A stretch of 9,439 nt of DNA. Source: an uncultured Clostridia bacterium. Lineage in GTDB: Bacteria > Bacillota > Clostridia > Oscillospirales > CAG-382. Position 1 is the stretch's first letter. Every line of letters starts with the position of its first letter. Where the stretch lies: assembly GCA_905235695.1 (NCBI GenBank), contig CAJOMW010000148.1, positions 1 to 9,439 on the forward strand. The letters are read 5' to 3'. Positions 5,934 to 9,439 of this stretch are shown piece by piece. The notes under the pieces were generated by a model that made no database searches, was not told the DNA's origin, and was given only the letters and a program-made list of their open reading frames with translations. The translations under genes were made by a program, and so were the position numbers.

Positions 5934-7277
5934 TTACTGCGCATATCCCTTGCTTATTATCACGTCTGCCACCCTCTCGGCAAGCGTCCTGCAGAGCGTC
6001 TCGCCCTGTGATTCGACCATTACTCTGACGACCGGCTCCGTTCCGCTCCTTCTGAGCAGTATGCGGCCGTCTCCGCCGAGCTGCTGCTCCGCACCCTTTA
6101 CCGCTTGGAGCACGTCCTCATCATTCATGACTGCGTCCTTGTCCGAAACTCTCACGTTTTTTGTGAGCTGAGGATAACTTACGAAATCCTCAACGAGCTT
6201 TGACAGCGGCAGCTTGCTCTCTATAAACACTTCCATTATTTTGATAGCCGTTATCAGCCCGTCGCCGGTGGAAGCGTACTTTGAGAATATGACATGACCT
6301 GACTCCTCGCCGCCGAGGCTGTAGCCGTTCTGCCGCATAGCCTCGTATACGAACTTGTCGCCAACGTCAGTCTTAACATATCCTATACCCTTCCTGTCAA
6401 GCGCTTTGTACAAACCGAGGTTTGACATTACCGTTGTCGCCACCGTGTTCTTCGCCAGCTCACCGCACTCCTTCATATAGGAAGCACACAGATAAATAAT
6501 ATGGTCGCCCGTGAGGACGTTTCCCTTCTCATCGACGGCAATACATCTGTCGGCGTCTCCGTCAAAGGCAAAGCCTACGTCGAGGCAATTTTCCCTGACG
6601 TGCTTTCTCAGCCCCTCTATATGGGTAGAGCCGCAGTCGAGGTTTATGTTGAGACCGTTTGGCTGATTGTTTATGACGTAGGTCTTCGCGCCGAGCGCGT
6701 CAAATACTGATTTTGCAAGCATCCAGGTAGAGCCGTTCGAGCAGTCGAGCCCGACTTTAAGTCCCCTGTATGAATTTTTTGCAAGCGAGATTATGTATCC
6801 GGTATATCGGTTTCTGCCGAGAGCATAGTCCACCGTACAGCCTATGTCTTCGCCGGTTGCGAGCGGTATCTCGCCGATTACTCCGTCGAGGTACGCCTCA
6901 ATATCCGCAATTATCGACTCCGACATCTTCTCGCCTCTGCTGTTTATCAGCTTTATTCCGTTGTCGCAGTAGGGATTATGGCTTGCGGATATCATTATTC
7001 CGCAGTCAAAGTCCTCAGTGCTTACAACGTAAGATACGGATGGCGTAGTCGTGACGTGCAGGAGGTACGCATCGGCTCCCGACGCCGTAAGTCCTGCGAC
7101 CAGCGCATACTCGAACATATAGCTCGAGCGTCTCGTATCTTTTCCTATAACTATTTTGCATTTATGTTCCTTGCCGTAGTGCCAGCCAAGGTATCTTCCT
7201 ACCTTGAAGGCGTGCTCGACGTTAAGGTCTATGTTTGCTTCTCCTCTGAAGCCGTCTGTTCCGAAATATTTACCCAT
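5934..7277 (-). CDS. glmM: Phosphoglucosamine mutase
   Basis: GlmM converts glucosamine-6-phosphate to glucosamine-1-phosphate, the step after GlmS on the route to UDP-GlcNAc, in the cytosol. From the ATG at 7277 the protein is 447 residues, the normal family length. It opens with MGKYFGTDGFRG, the standard N-terminus. The catalytic phosphoserine loop is ISASHNP with Ser99. The metal loop is DGDADR (239-244), the sugar-binding loop GEESGH (323-328), and the phosphate-binding loop RSGTEP (410-415). The reading frame stays open upstream to 7361, but that extension translates an intergenic hairpin and does not fit the family. The start region is odd: an AAAGGG ribosome binding site (7300-7295) is ideally spaced (10 bases) for an out-of-frame ATG at 7284 and 17 bases from the true ATG. 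A 7-base duplication causes this. The gene probably shares a transcript with glmS. Confidence 0.96.
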   Translation of the reverse strand: MGKYFGTDGFRGEANIDLNVEHAFKVGRYLGWHYGKEHKCKIVIGKDTRRSSYMFEYALVAGLTASGADAYLLHVTTTPSVSYVVSTEDFDCGIMISASHNPYCDNGIKLINSRGEKMSESIIADIEAYLDGVIGEIPLATGEDIGCTVDYALGRNRYTGYIISLAKNSYRGLKVGLDCSNGSTWMLAKSVFDALGAKTYVINNQPNGLNINLDCGSTHIEGLRKHVRENCLDVGFAFDGDADRCIAVDEKGNVLTGDHIIYLCASYMKECGELAKNTVATTVMSNLGLYKALDRKGIGYVKTDVGDKFVYEAMRQNGYSLGGEESGHVIFSKYASTGDGLITAIKIMEVFIESKLPLSKLVEDFVSYPQLTKNVRVSDKDAVMNDEDVLQAVKGAEQQLGGDGRILLRRSGTEPVVRVMVESQGETLCRTLAERVADVIISKGYAQ

Positions 7278-7284
7278 TACCCAT
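7271..7284. repeat. 7-base tandem duplication over the glmM start codon
   Basis: On the plus strand TACCCAT is repeated in tandem (7271-7277 and 7278-7284). On the minus strand this gives ATGGGTA twice, so there are two ATG codons seven bases apart in different frames. The upstream ATG is followed by ATG-GGT-AAT-GGG-TAA, a four-codon frame whose stop lies just inside glmM. Removing one copy would restore a 10-base spacing from AAAGGG to the glmM ATG. Confidence 0.85.
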
Positions 7285-7321
7285 TGTATATTAACCCTTT
7301 CATTATCGTATAGATGTATTG

Positions 7322-7348
7322 TGCGAAAGGGCGTAAAGCCCTTTCGCA
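7322..7348 (-). other. Strong hairpin between glmS and glmM, no T run
   Basis: An inverted repeat of 11 bp (TGCGAAAGGGC at 7322-7332 with GCCCTTTCGCA at 7338-7348, plus strand) with a 5-base loop sits 20 bases after the glmS stop codon. Neither strand has a T run after the stem, so it does not look like a complete intrinsic terminator. It could protect the 3' end of a glmS mRNA, mark a processing site, or cause partial termination. These roles are inference; only the hairpin is seen. Confidence 0.6.
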
Positions 7349-7367
7349 TACTGTCTGTCATGCGGTT

Positions 7368-9203
7368 TTATTCCACCGTCACCGACTTTGCGAGATTTCT
7401 CGGCTTATCCACGTCATTGCCCTTACAAAGTGAGAAGTGATATGCGATAAGCTGAAGCAAGACGGAAACCGGGAACGGCATAAACAGCTCCGATACGGCG
7501 GGCACATACAGTACGTCGTCGCATATTTCACCGTCCGCTTCAAATCCCTCCCGCACAGCAAGTATTATACTTGCGCCTCTTGAGCGCACTTCAAGTACGT
7601 TGTTCAAGGTCTTTTTTAAAAGCCGCTCGGAAGTTGCGAGTGCGAACACCGGAACTCCATCCTCAATGAGGGATATCGTGCCGTGCTTCATCTCGCCGGC
7701 CGCATACGCCTCGCAGTGAATGTATGATATTTCTTTTAGCTTAAGCGAAGCCTCAAGGCACATTGCATAGTCCAAACCGCGCCCGATGAAGAAAATATCC
7801 TTGCTGTTCACATATTTCTTTGCTATATGCGCACACTTTTCCTCAAGTGCCAAAGCTTTTTCAATCGCTTTCGGGATCTCGTAAAGCAGTTCGTGCGTCA
7901 TATCCTTTGCTTCTTTTTGGGACAGCTTTCCCTTCGCATATGCAAGCCGTATGGCAAACATATAGAGGGCAGACATCTGGACGGTATAAGCCTTTGTACT
8001 TGCAACCGCTATCTCCGGCCCCGCATACGTGTATATGACGCCGTCAGCTTCACGGGCTATCGACGAGCCGATAACGTTGACAATCGCCAGCGTGTAGGCT
8101 CCTTTGCTCTTTGCCAGTCTGAGTGCTCCGAGTGTGTCCGCAGTCTCTCCGGATTGAGATATGACAATGACAAGATCTCCTTCAAAAAGGATAGGATCTT
8201 TGTACCTGAATTCCGACGATATTTCCACGTCTGTCGGCAGCGCCGCAAGCTTCTCTATCACGTTTTTGCCTACAAGTCCTGCGTGCATTGCCGTTCCGCA
8301 GGCAACGATATGTATTCGCTGCAGCCCGGCGAGCTTTTCGTCGGAAAGCTCGTCTATTCCCATAAGCGGCATACCGTCGTCGGAAACCCTCGGTCCCACC
8401 GTTTGAGAGACCGCATAAGGCTCCTCGTGTATCTCCTTCAGCATAAAGTGCGCATATCCGCCCTTTTCCGCTTCTTCAAGAGTCCACGCCGCCGTTTCAC
8501 AGCGCTTTTTCACGGGCGCTTTTTCTCTGTCGAAAAACTCCGCACCGTTTTCGGATATTACCGCTATCTCTCCTTCGTCAAGCCTTATATACCTATTTGT
8601 ATACTTTAAAAACGCCGGTATATCCGACGCTATAAAGCTGCCTTTATCAGAGAGGGCAACTATCAACGGGCTGTCCCTTCTCATAGCATATACTTTTCCC
8701 GGAAAATCCCTGAAAACCGCAGCTATCGCATAAGAACCGACAAGCCTATCCGACGCCTTTATAAGCGAAAGCACGGGATCTCCGCACTTCCTATATAAAT
8801 CGTCGATCAAAAGAGCCGCCGCCTCCGTGTCGGTGTCTGACGAGAAGACGGCGCCGCGCCCGATAAGCTCCGATTTTAAGGATGCATAGTTCTCTATAAT
8901 GCCGTTGTGAACGATGCACACGCACCCGGTTCCGTGAGGATGGGAGTTCAAATCACTCGGCTCGCCGTGCGTTGCCCAGCGGGTATGTCCTATCCCACAG
9001 TGAACGGAGCCCTTAAAATCGCTTTCTTTGAGCTTTTGCGTCAGCGATTCCAGCTTTCCTCTTGTTTTTACGACTCTGACGGCGTTTTTGCAAATCACCG
9101 CGACGCCTGCCGAGTCGTAGCCCCTGTACTCCAAGGCTTTTAAGCCGTCAAGGAGTATCGGCAAGGCATTTTCGCCTCCCGAATAGCCTATTATTCCGCA
9201 CAT
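7368..9203 (-). CDS. glmS: Glutamine--fructose-6-phosphate aminotransferase (isomerizing)
   Basis: This enzyme makes glucosamine-6-phosphate from fructose-6-phosphate and glutamine, the committed step to UDP-GlcNAc, in the cytosol. The protein is 611 residues, the usual size. It starts MCGIIGY, giving Cys2 as the N-terminal nucleophile of the glutaminase domain (about 2-220). Glutaminase motifs are HTRWATHG (73-80), HNGIIENY (99-106) and SDTDTE (122-127). Two SIS sugar isomerase domains follow, with ACGTA (301-305), SQSGETADT (349-357), an STKAYT motif (402-407), GRGLDYA (474-480), and HCEAYAAGEMKHG (496-508). The C-terminus is DKPRNLAKSVTVE, with the family's conserved lysine (Lys606). The ATG at 9203 has GGAG eight bases upstream, and the nucleophile at position 2 fixes the start. 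It is preceded by a glmS ribozyme and followed by glmM. I see no defects. Confidence 0.98.
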   Translation of the reverse strand: MCGIIGYSGGENALPILLDGLKALEYRGYDSAGVAVICKNAVRVVKTRGKLESLTQKLKESDFKGSVHCGIGHTRWATHGEPSDLNSHPHGTGCVCIVHNGIIENYASLKSELIGRGAVFSSDTDTEAAALLIDDLYRKCGDPVLSLIKASDRLVGSYAIAAVFRDFPGKVYAMRRDSPLIVALSDKGSFIASDIPAFLKYTNRYIRLDEGEIAVISENGAEFFDREKAPVKKRCETAAWTLEEAEKGGYAHFMLKEIHEEPYAVSQTVGPRVSDDGMPLMGIDELSDEKLAGLQRIHIVACGTAMHAGLVGKNVIEKLAALPTDVEISSEFRYKDPILFEGDLVIVISQSGETADTLGALRLAKSKGAYTLAIVNVIGSSIAREADGVIYTYAGPEIAVASTKAYTVQMSALYMFAIRLAYAKGKLSQKEAKDMTHELLYEIPKAIEKALALEEKCAHIAKKYVNSKDIFFIGRGLDYAMCLEASLKLKEISYIHCEAYAAGEMKHGTISLIEDGVPVFALATSERLLKKTLNNVLEVRSRGASIILAVREGFEADGEICDDVLYVPAVSELFMPFPVSVLLQLIAYHFSLCKGNDVDKPRNLAKSVTVE

Positions 9204-9211
9204 AATATATA

Positions 9212-9253
9212 CTCCGTGCGCCGTGCGCTTTGAGGGACAGCAAATTGCACGGC
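9212..9253 (-). promoter_or_regulatory. glmS ribosome binding site with duplicated hairpin arm
   Basis: The glmS ribosome binding site GGAG is at 9215-9212, eight bases before the ATG at 9203. Just upstream the 7-base unit CGCACGG (minus strand) is repeated in tandem at 9227-9214. An upstream arm GCCGUGC (9253-9247) can pair with the first copy (GCACGGC, 9226-9220). It can also pair with the second copy (GCACGG, 9219-9214), which takes in the first two bases of GGAG. The pairings are read directly from the sequence. A role in translation control is inference. Confidence 0.5.
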
Positions 9254-9270
9254 TTTCTATTTATTTTTTA

Positions 9271-9410
9271 AGGTTCATACCTTTTGGACACATTTTTGTA
9301 TGGTCTGCATTTTTGTATGCGTCCTTACGATGAAGGCACACCGAAGAAACATCCGCCGAAATTTCGATGATTTCTTACCTCGTCACCGCTTCTGCAAGCG
9401 GTCTGGCGCT
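9271..9410 (-). ncRNA. glmS ribozyme: glmS ribozyme-riboswitch (GlcN-6-P responsive)
   Basis: The leader of glmS matches the conserved core of the glmS self-cleaving ribozyme, as I recall it from Bacillus examples. Read on the minus strand, AGCGCCAGA starts at 9410, GUGACGAGG lies at 9386-9378, AUCGAA at 9368-9363, UUUCGGCGGAUG at 9361-9350 and GUAAGGA near 9328-9322. The pairings fit. P1 is ACCGCUU with AAGCGGU (9402-9396/9391-9385). The P2 closing stem is AAGAAA with UUUCUU (9376-9371/9349-9344). CGCC (9408-9405) can pair with GGCG (9357-9354). P3 is CGGUG with CAUCG (9343-9339/9332-9328). A distal stem is GGAC with GUCC (9324-9321/9289-9286). By family knowledge the RNA cleaves itself just 5' of G at 9409 when GlcN-6-P binds, which destabilises the glmS mRNA. 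The 3' limit is approximate. The promoter must lie mostly outside the window to the right. Confidence 0.93.
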
Positions 9411-9439
9411 AAAACAGTTTGCCGCGCGTAAACGGCTCT

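Noticed and set aside
7278..7361. Upstream extension of glmM to an ATG at 7361
   Set aside because: The extra 28 residues translate the intergenic hairpin, while GlmM proteins begin at MGKYFGTDGFRG and have about 447 residues.
7827..8609. A 260-codon open frame on the plus strand
   Set aside because: It is antisense to the highly conserved second half of glmS and has no domain of its own.

Overview
The window comes from a spore-forming, low- to mid-GC Firmicute, most likely a member of the Clostridia. The reasons are a complete SpoIIAA/SpoIIAB/sigma-F module, a germinant-receptor (GerA-type) gene cluster, strong purine-rich ribosome binding sites, and a glmS self-cleaving ribozyme in front of glmS. 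Every gene I can support lies on the minus strand, so the window is transcribed from right to left. Long plus-strand reading frames exist, but they are shadows of these genes.

Right part (9410 to about 5224): an amino-sugar and cell-wall precursor block. A glmS ribozyme leader (about 9410-9271) is followed by glmS (9203-7368, glucosamine-6-phosphate synthase), glmM (7277-5934, phosphoglucosamine mutase) and a VanZ-like membrane protein gene (5870-5273). The VanZ-like gene carries a frameshift near its 3' end. A strong intrinsic terminator (5258-5224) closes the block. GlmS makes GlcN-6-P from fructose-6-P and glutamine, and GlmM converts it to GlcN-1-P on the way to UDP-GlcNAc. The ribozyme senses the GlmS product and so closes a feedback loop.

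Middle (5223 to 4862): about 360 bases without a convincing gene. It is unusually rich in hairpins, and close to gerA it holds a tandemly duplicated hairpin arm followed by a T run that could act as a two-state terminator.

Left part (4861 to 155): a germinant receptor cluster in the order A-C-B, then the spoIIA operon. gerA (GerA/SpoVAF family) is intact. gerC encodes a lipoprotein that stops after the N-terminal domain. The gerB-like permease gene has an apparent frameshift near 2003. About 70 bases later come spoIIAA, spoIIAB and sigF. SpoIIAB and sigF overlap by 8 bases. SpoIIAA, SpoIIAB and sigma-F form the partner-switching module that activates the first forespore sigma factor. I see no terminator between gerB and spoIIAA, so readthrough from the germination genes is possible.

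Left edge (154 to 1): past sigF there is a near-perfect sigma-A-type promoter on the minus strand (106-111 / 83-88), firing out of the window towards an unseen gene.

The most unusual features are the short gerC, two frameshifted membrane-protein genes, and three short tandem duplications (7, 8 and 7 bases), each in the leader or start region of a gene. I did not see a clearly new multi-gene system; most genes here belong to well-known families.
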